From contig NZ_MKIO01000021.1 in NCBI RefSeq assembly GCF_001938945.1, positions 372,001 through 436,000 of the forward strand: a DNA stretch of 64,000 nt, given 5' to 3'. This document shows, piece after piece, positions 25,836 to 36,652 of this stretch; the first letter of the stretch is position 1; each line of letters opens with the position of its first letter. Origin of the DNA: Xaviernesmea rhizosphaerae. Its GTDB lineage: Bacteria; Pseudomonadota; Alphaproteobacteria; Rhizobiales; Rhizobiaceae. The notes beneath the pieces were generated by a model. That model was not told the origin of the DNA. It did not search any database and saw only the letters and a list, made by a program, of their open reading frames with translations. A program made the position numbers and the translations under genes.

Positions 25836-25841
25836 CACCGC

Positions 25842-26008
25842 GAGTGGAATGAATTTGACATTTGATACCCATATGCCGCGAACTCAAGGATCAAATGTCA
25901 AATTCGAAAACTCCACTAGAGACAAATAGTTGGTGGTGGTCTTTAAGATTTTGACATTTGCCCCCGAGGGTGCCGCGAACGGTAGCAAATGTCGAAATCA
26001 GACCACTA
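25842..26008. repeat. Two tandem related hairpin elements sharing a loop motif
   Basis: The first element (about 25842-25919) has perfect 15-bp arms AATTTGACATTTGAT / ATCAAATGTCAAATT, plus outer AGTGGA/TCCACT arms. The second (about 25933-26008) has arms GATTTTGACATTTGC / GCAAATGTCGAAATC and outer GGTCT/AGACC. Both loops contain TGCCGCGAAC and both elements end in CCACTAG. They are therefore diverged tandem copies of one ~77-bp inverted-repeat element. They occupy the gap between the convergent protease and mazG genes. I do not recognise the family. Confidence 0.8.
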
Positions 26009-26072
26009 GGAGCTTGCATCAGGCGGTCGGCCGCCCATGCGGGCCGCCGCTTCGGTTAAAGCGCCAGAGCAG

Positions 26073-26930
26073 TCAGTCGTGCTGCTTGGCCGCCTGCCAG
26101 AGCGCTTCCATCCGGTCGAGAGAGGCTGCGTCCAGCGTCTCGCCCGCTGCGGAAAGTTCGTGCTCGATGTAGCTGAAACGCTTGCGGAATTTGCGGTTTG
26201 TGCCGCGCAGCGCCTCTTCCGGATCGGCCGCGACGTGACGGCCGAGATTGACCAGCGCGAAGATCAGGTCGCCCAGCTCGTCGGCCACCTTGTCCTGCCG
26301 GCCGGCGGCGAGCGCCTCCCGCAGCTCGCCGATCTCCTCCTCGATCTTGTCCAGGATTGGCGCGGGGTCGGCCCAGTCGAAACCGACGGTGGCCGCGCGC
26401 TTCTGCAGCTCCAGCGCCTCGATCAGCGCCGGCCCATGCGCCTTGACGGGCGTCAGATGGCTCTTCGCCGGCTCGGGCGGCAGGCCGCGGGCGGCGCGGC
26501 GCTCGGCACGCTCGGCCTTCTCCTCCTGCTTGATCGCATCCCATTGCCGCTTGACGCTTTCGGGCGTGTCGGCCGCGCTGCGGGCGAAGACATGCGGATG
26601 GCGGCGGATCATCTTCGCGGTGATGGCCTCGACCACGTCGCCGAAGCTGAAGGCGCCCTGTTCCTCGGCCATGCGCGCATGGAACACCACCTGCAAAAGG
26701 AGGTCGCCCAGCTCTTCGCGCAGATCGTCGAGATCCTCCCGATCGATCGCATCCGCGACCTCATAGGCCTCCTCGATCGTATAGGGCTTGATCGAGGCGA
26801 AGGTCTGGACGATGTCCCAGGGGCAGCCGGTTTCGGGATCGCGCAGCGCGCGCATGATGGCAATCAGCCCGGAAATATCGCGCGCCGGCGTCATCACGGG
26901 ATCGGTCTCGGGCCGGTCGGTCATCGGCAT
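26073..26930 (-). CDS. mazG: Nucleoside triphosphate pyrophosphohydrolase MazG
   Basis: A 285-residue cytoplasmic enzyme that hydrolyses NTPs to NMP and pyrophosphate, a house-cleaning and stress role. It has the tandem MazG layout. The N-terminal domain has CPWDIVQTFASIKPYTIEEAYEVADAID and LREELGDLLLQVVFHARMAEEQG. The C-terminal domain has KIEEEIGELREALA and VADELGDLIFALVNLGRH; the EExxE and ExxD metal ligands are visible in both. The alternative ATG two codons in (26924) is equally possible. The downstream deaminase gene's stop lies three bases beyond this start on the same strand, so the two are probably co-transcribed. Confidence 0.95.
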   Translation of the reverse strand: MPMTDRPETDPVMTPARDISGLIAIMRALRDPETGCPWDIVQTFASIKPYTIEEAYEVADAIDREDLDDLREELGDLLLQVVFHARMAEEQGAFSFGDVVEAITAKMIRRHPHVFARSAADTPESVKRQWDAIKQEEKAERAERRAARGLPPEPAKSHLTPVKAHGPALIEALELQKRAATVGFDWADPAPILDKIEEEIGELREALAAGRQDKVADELGDLIFALVNLGRHVAADPEEALRGTNRKFRKRFSYIEHELSAAGETLDAASLDRMEALWQAAKQHD

Positions 26931-26933
26931 GCC

Positions 26934-27533
26934 TCAGTTCAGCGGAATATGGTTGTCGGCCTTGCTGGCCTGGTACTGGTCGGACAGCGCGGCGTAGTCG
27001 GCGTGGATGCGGTCCATCTGCGCCTGCAGCGCCGCCTTCTGCGCATCGGCCGAGGCCGCCACCATGTCGCCGAGATAGGCCGAGCGCCAGAAGGCATTGC
27101 GGCGGTTGTAGCCGCCGGGCTCCAGCGTGAAGACTTCTTTCAGGATCTTCAGGTCGTGGGGAATGGCGAAGCTGTCACGGGAATCTTCATGGCTGAAGAA
27201 ATAATAGAAATTGTCGAAGCCGGCCCAGGTGATGGCCGAGAGACACATGGAGCAGGGCTCATGCGTCGAAAGGAAGATCAGGTCGCGCGTGTCGCGGTTT
27301 TCGGCCTGTTCGTAAAAGCGCTTCAGCGTGTGCACCTCGCCATGCCACAGCGGGTTTTCCAGCTCATTGTTGGTCTCGGCGATCACCAGCGACAGGTCGG
27401 ATTTGCGCAGAATCGCTGCGCCGAACACCTTGTTGCCGGCGGCCACGCCGCGCCGGGTCAAGGGCAGGATGTCTTCTTCGATGACGGTGAGCAGACGGGC
27501 GGCGAGGGCGTCCTCGGAGAAGGCTTGGGGCAT
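26934..27533 (-). CDS. Cytidine/deoxycytidylate deaminase-family nucleoside deaminase
   Basis: A 199-residue zinc deaminase. The zinc and proton-shuttle residues appear as WHGEVHT (His64, Glu66) and STHEPCSMC (Cys94, Cys97). The upstream VFGAAILRK and downstream GFDNFYYFFSHEDS fit the guanine/tRNA adenosine deaminase-like branch rather than classical cytidine deaminase, so the substrate is open. The C-terminal 50 residues are an extension without recognised domain. The gene is directly upstream of mazG (3-base gap), suggesting a nucleotide-housekeeping pair, and is divergent from the cys operon. Confidence 0.85.
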   Translation of the reverse strand: MPQAFSEDALAARLLTVIEEDILPLTRRGVAAGNKVFGAAILRKSDLSLVIAETNNELENPLWHGEVHTLKRFYEQAENRDTRDLIFLSTHEPCSMCLSAITWAGFDNFYYFFSHEDSRDSFAIPHDLKILKEVFTLEPGGYNRRNAFWRSAYLGDMVAASADAQKAALQAQMDRIHADYAALSDQYQASKADNHIPLN

Positions 27534-27581
27534 GGGCTGGCTCCGGAAAGGGCGGGCGATCGGATGCCCGCGGGGGTGACA

Positions 27582-27611
27582 TTTGCTCCATATTTCATAA
27601 TGGCGAGCAAA
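27582..27611. promoter_or_regulatory. Operator-like inverted repeat in the deaminase/cysG divergent region
   Basis: TTTGCTC (27582-27588) and GAGCAAA (27605-27611) form a perfect 7-bp dyad around an A+T-rich centre (CCATATTTCATAATGG). It sits in the 180-base region between divergent genes, about 100 bases upstream of cysG, where a sulfur-responsive regulator might bind. The regulator is not identified. Confidence 0.35.
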
Positions 27612-27713
27612 AGAATACGGTGGGGCAAAAAGCGGCGAACAACTGTTCCTTCAAGTCGATGGTCGTTTCCGGCATAGTGCCGCGCAATTCGTGATCCGGA
27701 GTTCCTTTTCATC

Positions 27714-29173
<1,460 letters not shown>

Positions 29174-29177
<4 letters not shown>

Positions 29178-29494
29178 AGATGAGCGACAAGGTCTTGACC
29201 GCAAACCGTCTGTCGGACGGAATCTCCGTCTGGCTGGATGCCTCCGGCCAGTGGGTCGAGAATCTGCAGGACGCCTTCGTCGCCCGCCATGCCGAGGCCG
29301 TCGCCGCGCTGGAAGCCAGCGGCAAGGCCGCCGTTGCCGACAACAAGGTGGTTGACGTCAACGTCATCGAGATCGAAGAGAAGGACGGCGTGTTGCGGCC
29401 GCTGCGCCTGCGCGAACGCATCCGCGCGGAAGGCCCGACCATCGACTACGCGCCTGGCTATCGCGGGCTTCTCGGCCCCTTTGAAGCCGCCTGA
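29174..29494 (+). CDS. DUF2849 protein of the sulfite reduction operon
   Basis: A 106-residue cytoplasmic protein with the DUF2849 pattern (VLTANRLSDGISVWLDASGQWVENLQDAFVARHAEAVAALE, then VVDVNVIEIEE and PTIDYAPGYRGLLG). Its function is not established. In alphaproteobacteria it is typically found between cysG and cysI, exactly as here, and its start overlaps the cysG stop by four bases. A role in siroheme or sulfite reductase maturation is a reasonable guess from context only. Confidence 0.9.
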
Positions 29495-29512
29495 GGAAGA
29501 GAAGACAGTTTC

Positions 29513-31183
<1,671 letters not shown>

Positions 31184-31192
31184 GGGGACCTG

Positions 31193-31702
31193 ATGATGAG
31201 CACCACGCCGAAGATCTGGAACGAGGCCGGTTTTGTCAGCGACGACCCCTGGGTGATCGAGACGGAAGAGACCAAGGCCGGCCACAATGAGCGCCCGCTT
31301 CTGCCGCTTGCCGATTTCCTGGCGAAAGCGGGGGATGGCGAGCGCGAGCTCGGCGTGCTGATCGCGCCTGCCGACGATGTCATCGCCCTGCAGCCCTTCC
31401 TGGACCGCATTGCGCTGGTGGCGCTGTCCTTCCCGGCCTTCAATGACGGGCGCGGCTTCAGCCATGCCTCGCTGCTGCGCAGCCGTCTCGGCTATCATGG
31501 CGCGATCCGCGCGGTTGGCGACGTGCTGATCGACCAGATCCCCCTGATGCTGCGCTGCGGCATCGACAGCGTCGCCGTGACCAATGCCACGGCGATCAAG
31601 CGCCTGGAAGAAAACTGTCTGCCCGGCATTCCGCATCACTACCAGCCGACCGCCAAGCCGGCCGACAAGGCCGGCGGCTATAGCTGGCGGCGCGTTTCCT
31701 GA
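31193..31702 (+). CDS. DUF934 (COG3749) protein of the sulfite reduction operon
   Basis: A 169-residue protein with the DUF934 core: VLIAPADDVIALQPFLDRIALVALSFPAFNDGRGFSHASLLRSRLGYHGAIRAVGDVLIDQIPLMLRCGIDSVAV. It is the regular last gene of cysG-DUF2849-cysI operons and is thought to support sulfite reduction, with no known activity. It begins nine bases after the cysI stop with GGGGAC as ribosome site; ATG 31193 or 31196 could be used. A hairpin at 31770 probably ends the operon. Confidence 0.9.
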   Translation: MMSTTPKIWNEAGFVSDDPWVIETEETKAGHNERPLLPLADFLAKAGDGERELGVLIAPADDVIALQPFLDRIALVALSFPAFNDGRGFSHASLLRSRLGYHGAIRAVGDVLIDQIPLMLRCGIDSVAVTNATAIKRLEENCLPGIPHHYQPTAKPADKAGGYSWRRVS

Positions 31703-31769
31703 CATCCGACCCCGGCCGGCCAGCTTCGACGGGTTCGGTCGGTTCGCAAGGGTTGGGACGGAAAATAAG

Positions 31770-31809
31770 GCAACCGGCAGCCGCCCTTTCGCGCGCGCCT
31801 GTCGGTTGC
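31770..31809 (+). terminator. Hairpin after the cys operon, probable terminator
   Basis: GCAACCGGCAG pairs with CTGTCGGTTGC (11 bp with one G-U) around an 18-base loop, 67 bases after the DUF934 stop. The following bases include only a short TTTT, so termination would be weak or factor-assisted. Confidence 0.5.
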
Positions 31810-31951
31810 GAAACGTTTTCGCTGTTGCGAAGCGGAATGGCGAGGCCATATTGACGTAAAGCATGCGCGCCGGAGGCGCCGGGATGCGGGGGCAAACCCC
31901 GTGTCGGAGGCGGCAGATGGCGAGCGGCACCATCGAAGGATCGACATCGAC

Positions 31952-32764
31952 ATGAATGCTCCGGCCAAGACCGAAGACTTCGCCGCCACCATTCCGGCCG
32001 GCGTGTTCGCTGAAACCGTCACCGAGGTTCAGCACTATACCGACCGGCTGTTCCGCTTCCGCATGACCCGCCCGGAAAGCTTCCGCTTCCGCTCCGGCGA
32101 ATTCGCCATGATCGGCCTGATGGTCGAGGGCAAGCCGATCTACCGCGCCTATTCGATCGCCAGCCCGGCCTGGGACGAGGAGCTGGAGTTCTTCTCGATC
32201 AAGGTGCCGGATGGCCCGCTGACCTCGCATCTCCAAGCGATCAAGCCCGGCGACACCGTGCTGATGCGCAAGAAGCCGACCGGCACGCTGGTGCTCGACG
32301 CGCTTACCCCCGGCCGCCGCCTGTTCATGTTCTCCACCGGCACCGGCATCGCGCCCTTCGCCAGCCTGATTCGCGAGCCGGAGACCTTCGAAAAGTTCGA
32401 AGAGGTCATCCTGACCCACACCACCCGCGAGGTGGCCGAGCTGACCTATGGCCTCGACCTGATGGAAGAGATCCGCAACCATGAATTCCTGGCGGAACTG
32501 GTGGGCGACAAGCTGCGCCATTATCCGACCACGACGCGCGAGGCCTATGACAAGACCGGGCGCATCACCGACCTGATCCGCAATGGCACGCTGTTCTCCG
32601 ATATCGGCATGACCGGTTTCGATCCCGCGGTCGACCGCGCGATGATCTGCGGCTCCTCCGAGATGCTCAAGGAAACCAAGGAGCTTCTTGAAGCGGCCGG
32701 CCTCACCGAAGGCGCTAACAACAAGCCCGGCGAGTTCGTGATTGAGCGCGCCTTCGTCGGCTGA
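31952..32764 (+). CDS. fpr: Ferredoxin/flavodoxin-NADP+ reductase
   Basis: A 270-residue FAD enzyme of the Fpr type. FAD binding is shown by YRAYSIASPAWDEELEFFSIKV; the NADP side by LFMFSTGTGIAPFASLIREPETF and MICGSSEMLKETKELLE; the C-terminus ends in ERAFVG, typical of subclass I bacterial FNRs. It shuttles electrons between NADPH and ferredoxin and supports oxidative stress defence and possibly the sulfite reductase upstream. I chose the ATG at 31952; the GTG at 31901 would add 17 residues rich in charged amino acids with no ribosome site. Confidence 0.93.
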   Translation: MNAPAKTEDFAATIPAGVFAETVTEVQHYTDRLFRFRMTRPESFRFRSGEFAMIGLMVEGKPIYRAYSIASPAWDEELEFFSIKVPDGPLTSHLQAIKPGDTVLMRKKPTGTLVLDALTPGRRLFMFSTGTGIAPFASLIREPETFEKFEEVILTHTTREVAELTYGLDLMEEIRNHEFLAELVGDKLRHYPTTTREAYDKTGRITDLIRNGTLFSDIGMTGFDPAVDRAMICGSSEMLKETKELLEAAGLTEGANNKPGEFVIERAFVG

Positions 32765-32789
32765 TCTTTTTAGGCTTGTCTTGATGCGA

Positions 32790-32828
32790 AAGGCCGGTTC
32801 CGGATCTCGGGGCCGGCCTTTTTCTTTT
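32790..32828 (+). terminator. Rho-independent terminator after fpr
   Basis: AAGGCCGG (32790-32797) pairs with CCGGCCTT (32813-32820), followed by a T-rich tract to 32828. It is 25 bases beyond the fpr stop. Confidence 0.9.
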
Positions 32829-32872
32829 GGCGCGGAGCGGGGGATGCCGGTGGGGTATCGCGGCGGGCGTGC

Positions 32873-33049
32873 TTTTCGATATATCAAATATCTTTTCAAT
32901 TACTCAGTTTCTCCTGACCTGAACGCCACCTACGTCCGGCTAACTCCGCCAGAAACACGATCCAATCAAAGCATGTGACGCCATTTACGATCTATTTCGA
33001 TATATCTGTTGACGAGGCGCCATGGCAGGCGCATAAGATATATCGAAAT
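32873..33049 (+). promoter_or_regulatory. Promoter/operator region of the PadR gene with three TTTCGATATATC boxes
   Basis: The motif TTTCGATATATC occurs at 32874-32885 and 32995-33006, and in inverse orientation as GATATATCGAAAT at 33037-33049. The last two form a 14-bp inverted repeat that brackets a plausible promoter (TTGACG at 33009, CATAAG or TAAGAT near 33032-33039). AAAGGAG then precedes the ATG at 33070. This suggests autorepression by the PadR protein. Confidence 0.6.
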
Positions 33050-33069
33050 CAAATCGAAAGGAGTTCGAT

Positions 33070-33741
33070 ATGTTTGGATTTGAATGGGTTGGCGGTCGTC
33101 ACGATCGCGATCTCCTGCTGGCGATCGGTGGCCGGCACGAGCGGCAGGGGCGCCATGGCCATCCCGAGGGGCGCGGCGGCCGCGGCCATGGCGATGAGGG
33201 CGGGCGTTTCACGCGGCTTCTGGGGCAGGGCGACCTCAGGCTCCTGGTACTGCTGATGATCGAGAAGGAGCCCAGCCATGGCTATGAGATCATCCGCCAG
33301 ATCGAAGCGATGACCGGCGGCGCCTATGCGCCGAGCCCGGGCGTGGTCTATCCCACGCTGACCTTCCTGGAAGAAGCCGGCCATGCCAGCGCGCAGGAAG
33401 ACGGCAACAAAAAGCGCTTCGCCATCACCGATGACGGCAAGGCCCATCTGGACGAGCACCGCCAGCGCGCGCAGGAGCTCCTGGAGCGGCTGAAAATGGC
33501 CGGCGAGCATCGTGAGAAGCGCGAGCGGCACGACAAGCACGAGGGGCATAGGCGCGACGGTCACGGTCACGAGGGCCGTCCGCAGGCCGGTGCGCCGCTG
33601 CCGCCGGGCGTGGATGCCGCCATGCTGCACCTGCGCGATGTCCTGGCGCGCAAGCTCGCCGAAGACGAGAAGCGCGCCGGCGGCCTGGTGCGACTGCTCC
33701 TGCAGATGGCCGACGAGGTGGAGGCGGGGGAGCGGCCCTGA
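33070..33741 (+). CDS. PadR-family transcriptional regulator with His/Gly-rich flanks
   Basis: A 223-residue DNA-binding regulator. The PadR winged-helix domain spans about residues 48-125: RLLGQGDLRLLVLLMIEKEPSHGYEIIRQIEAMTGGAYAPSPGVVYPTLTFLEEAGHASAQ. The first 45 residues (GGRHERQGRHGHPEGRGGRGHGDEGG) and a later segment (EHREKRERHDKHEGHRRDGHGHEG) are unusually rich in His, Arg and Gly. That suggests metal or heme sensing, as in some PadR proteins whose ligands are metals. The final ~45 residues form a helical dimerisation tail. Likely autoregulated through the TTTCGATATATC boxes upstream. No obvious target gene adjoins. Confidence 0.88.
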   Translation: MFGFEWVGGRHDRDLLLAIGGRHERQGRHGHPEGRGGRGHGDEGGRFTRLLGQGDLRLLVLLMIEKEPSHGYEIIRQIEAMTGGAYAPSPGVVYPTLTFLEEAGHASAQEDGNKKRFAITDDGKAHLDEHRQRAQELLERLKMAGEHREKRERHDKHEGHRRDGHGHEGRPQAGAPLPPGVDAAMLHLRDVLARKLAEDEKRAGGLVRLLLQMADEVEAGERP

Positions 33742-33803
33742 TCTCGCACAAGCCGGGCGGCCGATCGGAGCGATCGGCTTCCCTTGGACGGGTTCGGCTC
33801 CTT

Positions 33804-33858
33804 TGGAGCGTCACGGTCGAGAAGTGGGAGCCGGTTCCCACTTCTGTCCGATACGCGA
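33804..33858. repeat. Short palindromic intergenic repeat, copy C
   Basis: AGCGTCACGGTCGAGAAGTG and the following GGAGCCGGTTCCCACTTCT resemble the GCATCGGACCGAAAAGTGGG family, here with a perfect AAGTGGGA..TCCCACTT stem. It lies between the convergent PadR and DUF3857 genes and can serve as a transcription barrier. Confidence 0.6.
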
Positions 33859-33865
33859 TCGGCGC

Positions 33866-35767
33866 TCAGCCGCGCTGCGCGGGGGGCAGGTGTGTAAGGA
33901 TGGCATAACTGCGGCCGGCCTTCACGGCGGCGCTCATCAGCGCCTTCAGTTCGGGATAATCCTTCGGCGCCGTGACCAGCCGCGTCATCACCAGCCGGCG
34001 GGTGATGACGAGCCTGTTGCCCTGCGCCTCGACCGTGCTGTCGAACTGGCCGGCCGGATTGGCAAGATGAACGGATGCCGGCAGGGACTCTGCCTTGAAG
34101 CCCTCAGGAAGCGCGATGGTCATGTTCCAGTCGAATGTGCCGACCTCGCTCGTGAACGGCGCGACCTTGACGTCCGTATGCAGCAGATTGGCCTTGCCGG
34201 ACAGGGGCTCGGTGTCGAAGCCTGCCTGCAGCGGCAGGACGGCGTCAGTCTGCGACAGGTCCACCACGGCCGGCGCGGTCCAGCTGGCGGTCATCGTCAG
34301 GTCATCACGCCAGCTTGCCGGCTTTTTCACCGTCAGCTTTCCCTCGCCATATTGGCCATTGCTTGCCAGATTGCGCGTCAAAAACGCCGCCTTGTCCTCG
34401 GTCTCGAACTGGTAATAGCGCACGGCCCAGGGCGAGACGGTGACCGTCGCATGGCCGGTCAGCGTGCCGTCGGCGCCAAGTGTCAGGTCGGACCGGTTGG
34501 TGATGTGGACCTTGTCGGCTTGCGCATCCGGCAGGCGCATCAGCCGGCTCGGCTTGCCGATGATCATCGCCTGCTTGTTCACCAGCCCGTCGTCCAGCGT
34601 GGCGAAGGGGGCCTGCTTGTCCGTCGGATTGTCGAACAGGTCGAAGTCCGGCAGGTAGACGATCACATGGTTGAACTGCCAGGCGACAGGGATCGGCATC
34701 GGCTCATAGAGACTGCCCCATTGGACCACGGCACGCTCGGCGCGGATGCCCTCGGCCTGTAGCAGGGCCCGCATCAGCGCGGACTGGTCCTTGCAGTCGC
34801 CAAAGCCATTGTCCAGGATCTTGCCGACCGGATGCTCGACCCAACCGTCATTCGGATTCAGGTCAAGCGCCGTATAGGCGATGTTCTGACGGATCCAGTC
34901 ATGGATCGCGGCGGCGGCGTCCAGCCCCTTCTTCTCGCCGACGATCGAGTCGGCCAGATGCTTGACCCGCTCGGCTGTGGCCGGGTCAAGATGCTCTTCA
35001 GTCTGGCCGGCGATCCGGTCGCCATTTTCCTCCAGTCGGGTGAGGGTGGTGGCCATGAAGCGTGGGCGGAACTGCGCATCCGCCACGGTCGGATAGGTCA
35101 CGCGCAGCTTGGGAATGCCGGTCAGATGCGCCCGGATGACGCGGCGGTTCCCGGTCGTGCGGTCCTCGGTCTCGATGCCGGGATCGGCAAACCAGCGCAG
35201 CGCCAGATCCGCCGGCGCATCGATCAGCACGGTCTCGTCCTCCACTCGGCGGTCCCGGGGAGCCACTTCCAGAATGTTCACGCCGAAGAGCTGTGGCTGC
35301 CGCCGCACCGTGTGCCAGCGGATGTGAACCTTGGTCCCGGGACCCACCTGCGGAAAGAGCACGGTGACCTTTTGATCCGCATTAAAGCCGGGGGCGTTCT
35401 TCGACTGCTCCTTCGAGCGGGTGAAGATATCCTCGGGCGGCACGCTCATGCGCGTGCCGTCAGGTTTTACGGTCCAGGCTTCGGCAACGTCGAGCGTCTC
35501 CGTCTCGGGGGAATAGCTGAGAGAATGCCGGGTGTTCTCGGCCTTCTCGCCCGGCTTGATCGGCGTCTCGTCGATGGTGATCCAGCTTTCCATCGTCAGG
35601 TCCGGATTGATCCGGTACTCCCTGACCTCATGACGGCTGCGATCGCTCTCCGGCGCGTTCTCCTCGCTTCGCGCGCGGCCGGGATCGGTAACGACGGCGG
35701 TCCCGGCCAGAAGCAGAAGGGCGAGGCCAAGGGAGACACGGCCAAGGAAAGGGTGAGAACAGCGCAT
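33866..35767 (-). CDS. Exported DUF3857 / transglutaminase-like protein
   Basis: A 633-residue protein. It starts with a signal peptide (MRCSHPFLGRVSLGLALLLLAGTAVV), then a DUF3857 beta-domain (about residues 45-220). A transglutaminase-like cysteine-protease fold follows (about 270-380) with the triad visible as GFGDCKDQSALMRALL (Cys), QFNHVIVYLP (His) and FDLFDNPTD (Asp), and then a C-terminal beta-rich domain. These proteins act in the periplasm; no substrate is known, but peptidoglycan or peptide cross-link processing is proposed for relatives. I start at ATG 35767 because it generates the signal peptide; earlier in-frame ATGs give a basic extension. Confidence 0.88.
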   Translation of the reverse strand: MRCSHPFLGRVSLGLALLLLAGTAVVTDPGRARSEENAPESDRSRHEVREYRINPDLTMESWITIDETPIKPGEKAENTRHSLSYSPETETLDVAEAWTVKPDGTRMSVPPEDIFTRSKEQSKNAPGFNADQKVTVLFPQVGPGTKVHIRWHTVRRQPQLFGVNILEVAPRDRRVEDETVLIDAPADLALRWFADPGIETEDRTTGNRRVIRAHLTGIPKLRVTYPTVADAQFRPRFMATTLTRLEENGDRIAGQTEEHLDPATAERVKHLADSIVGEKKGLDAAAAIHDWIRQNIAYTALDLNPNDGWVEHPVGKILDNGFGDCKDQSALMRALLQAEGIRAERAVVQWGSLYEPMPIPVAWQFNHVIVYLPDFDLFDNPTDKQAPFATLDDGLVNKQAMIIGKPSRLMRLPDAQADKVHITNRSDLTLGADGTLTGHATVTVSPWAVRYYQFETEDKAAFLTRNLASNGQYGEGKLTVKKPASWRDDLTMTASWTAPAVVDLSQTDAVLPLQAGFDTEPLSGKANLLHTDVKVAPFTSEVGTFDWNMTIALPEGFKAESLPASVHLANPAGQFDSTVEAQGNRLVITRRLVMTRLVTAPKDYPELKALMSAAVKAGRSYAILTHLPPAQRG

Positions 35768-35925
35768 GCTCCGGGCTCCGTGAGCGTGGCGGACAGGCCG
35801 CGCGCCCGCCTGCCGGGCCACCCTTGCCGCATCCATCCTCGTCAGCGATCCGTCTTCTTTGCTGCAAGAATATGACCGACTGCTGATTGATGGCGAAAAG
35901 GCTCTAGGCTCCCTTCTTGCAGACA

Positions 35926-35965
35926 AAAAAAGCCCCGCCGGTCCGTCGCTGGACAGGCGGGGCTA
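35926..35965 (-). terminator. Rho-independent terminator (minus strand)
   Basis: AGCCCCGCC pairs with GGCGGGGCT (9 bp) enclosing an inner GTCC/GGAC stem, followed on the minus strand by seven T. It lies 159 bases upstream of the DUF3857 start, too far from any annotated gene end to be explained by one. Confidence 0.9.
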
Positions 35966-36045
35966 GGAGGGCGCATCGCATGGCGGAAGAGGGAGGGAAC
36001 ATCCGCAATGCCTGGGGATACGCCAGGAGAACATCGTGCCGGTCG
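35926..36045 (-). ncRNA. Candidate trans-acting sRNA with anti-Shine-Dalgarno loops
   Basis: A strong Rho-independent terminator oriented on the minus strand lies about 690 bases away from the end of the nearest upstream minus-strand gene, so it should end an independent transcript. Immediately before it, the minus strand carries two pyrimidine tracts complementary to ribosome sites (TTCCCTCCCTCTTCC and GCCCTCCTAG) and a small hairpin CCTGG-CGTATCC-CCAGG. This layout recalls the alpha-r14/NfeR1 family of rhizobial sRNAs, whose loops carry CUCCUCCC-like motifs. The 5' end is not defined because I see no convincing promoter. Confidence 0.5.
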
Positions 36046-36652
36046 CGCCCGTTCCGCCGGCCTGGGGCCATGCGAGGTCGCGGTTGCGCATGTCCGCTCG
36101 TCGCCGAGCCGGTGCCTGCGCAGGGAAGGATCAAGATCATGTGCGCCGTGCCATCATGGCCGGTGGAGTTTCGCAAGGAGCGAGGCCATCGGGGCTGCGG
36201 CACCCGCATCGCAGCTTACCGCCCGTCGCTCTTTCCAGCCACGCCATTGTGGCAGTCTCGCAAATAAAGTCTGTCAGCTGCCGTATCATTCGGCAAAAGC
36301 TCAAGCAGTCTCCACTCGATCGCGACAAGCTTTATCAGCATCACGATCGATGATCTGTATTCTTTGCGTCGCTGTCGATTGCCTCGACTGCTTGTCTTGA
36401 TGTCTATGATCCAACAATACTGTGAATCAATGGTTTCTTCCATCGTGAGAATTTATGGGTGATTTGCTGTGGTGAGATCGAGGACGCGCGCGGGCGTCGT
36501 TGCGTGGCGGGCGTTCGGTCCGCGGCGGCAAATGATAGCGCGCGGCGGCACGCATCTGATCATCCAGATGCGCGCAGTAAAATGAATTCAATGATTTAAA
36601 GCGATGTTGCCAATTTTCCAACTCTGGATCGCATGCGTCGCGACCGGTGGAA
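36046..36652. other. Intergenic region without recognised genes
   Basis: This 607-base stretch separates the candidate sRNA from the DUF922 gene. The part 36250-36620 is distinctly A+T-richer than the rest of the window. Short frames exist on both strands but none has a ribosome site or coding bias that I would trust. No repeat family member or tRNA is visible. Confidence 0.5.

Noticed and set aside
23979..25838. A 619-codon minus-strand frame opposite the metalloprotease
   Set aside because: The plus strand has intact zinc and RTX motifs; the antisense frame is low-complexity.
35904..36209. A 101-codon minus-strand frame overlapping the terminator
   Set aside because: It reads through the terminator hairpin and poly-T tract, has no ribosome site and no domain; a non-coding RNA explains the region better.
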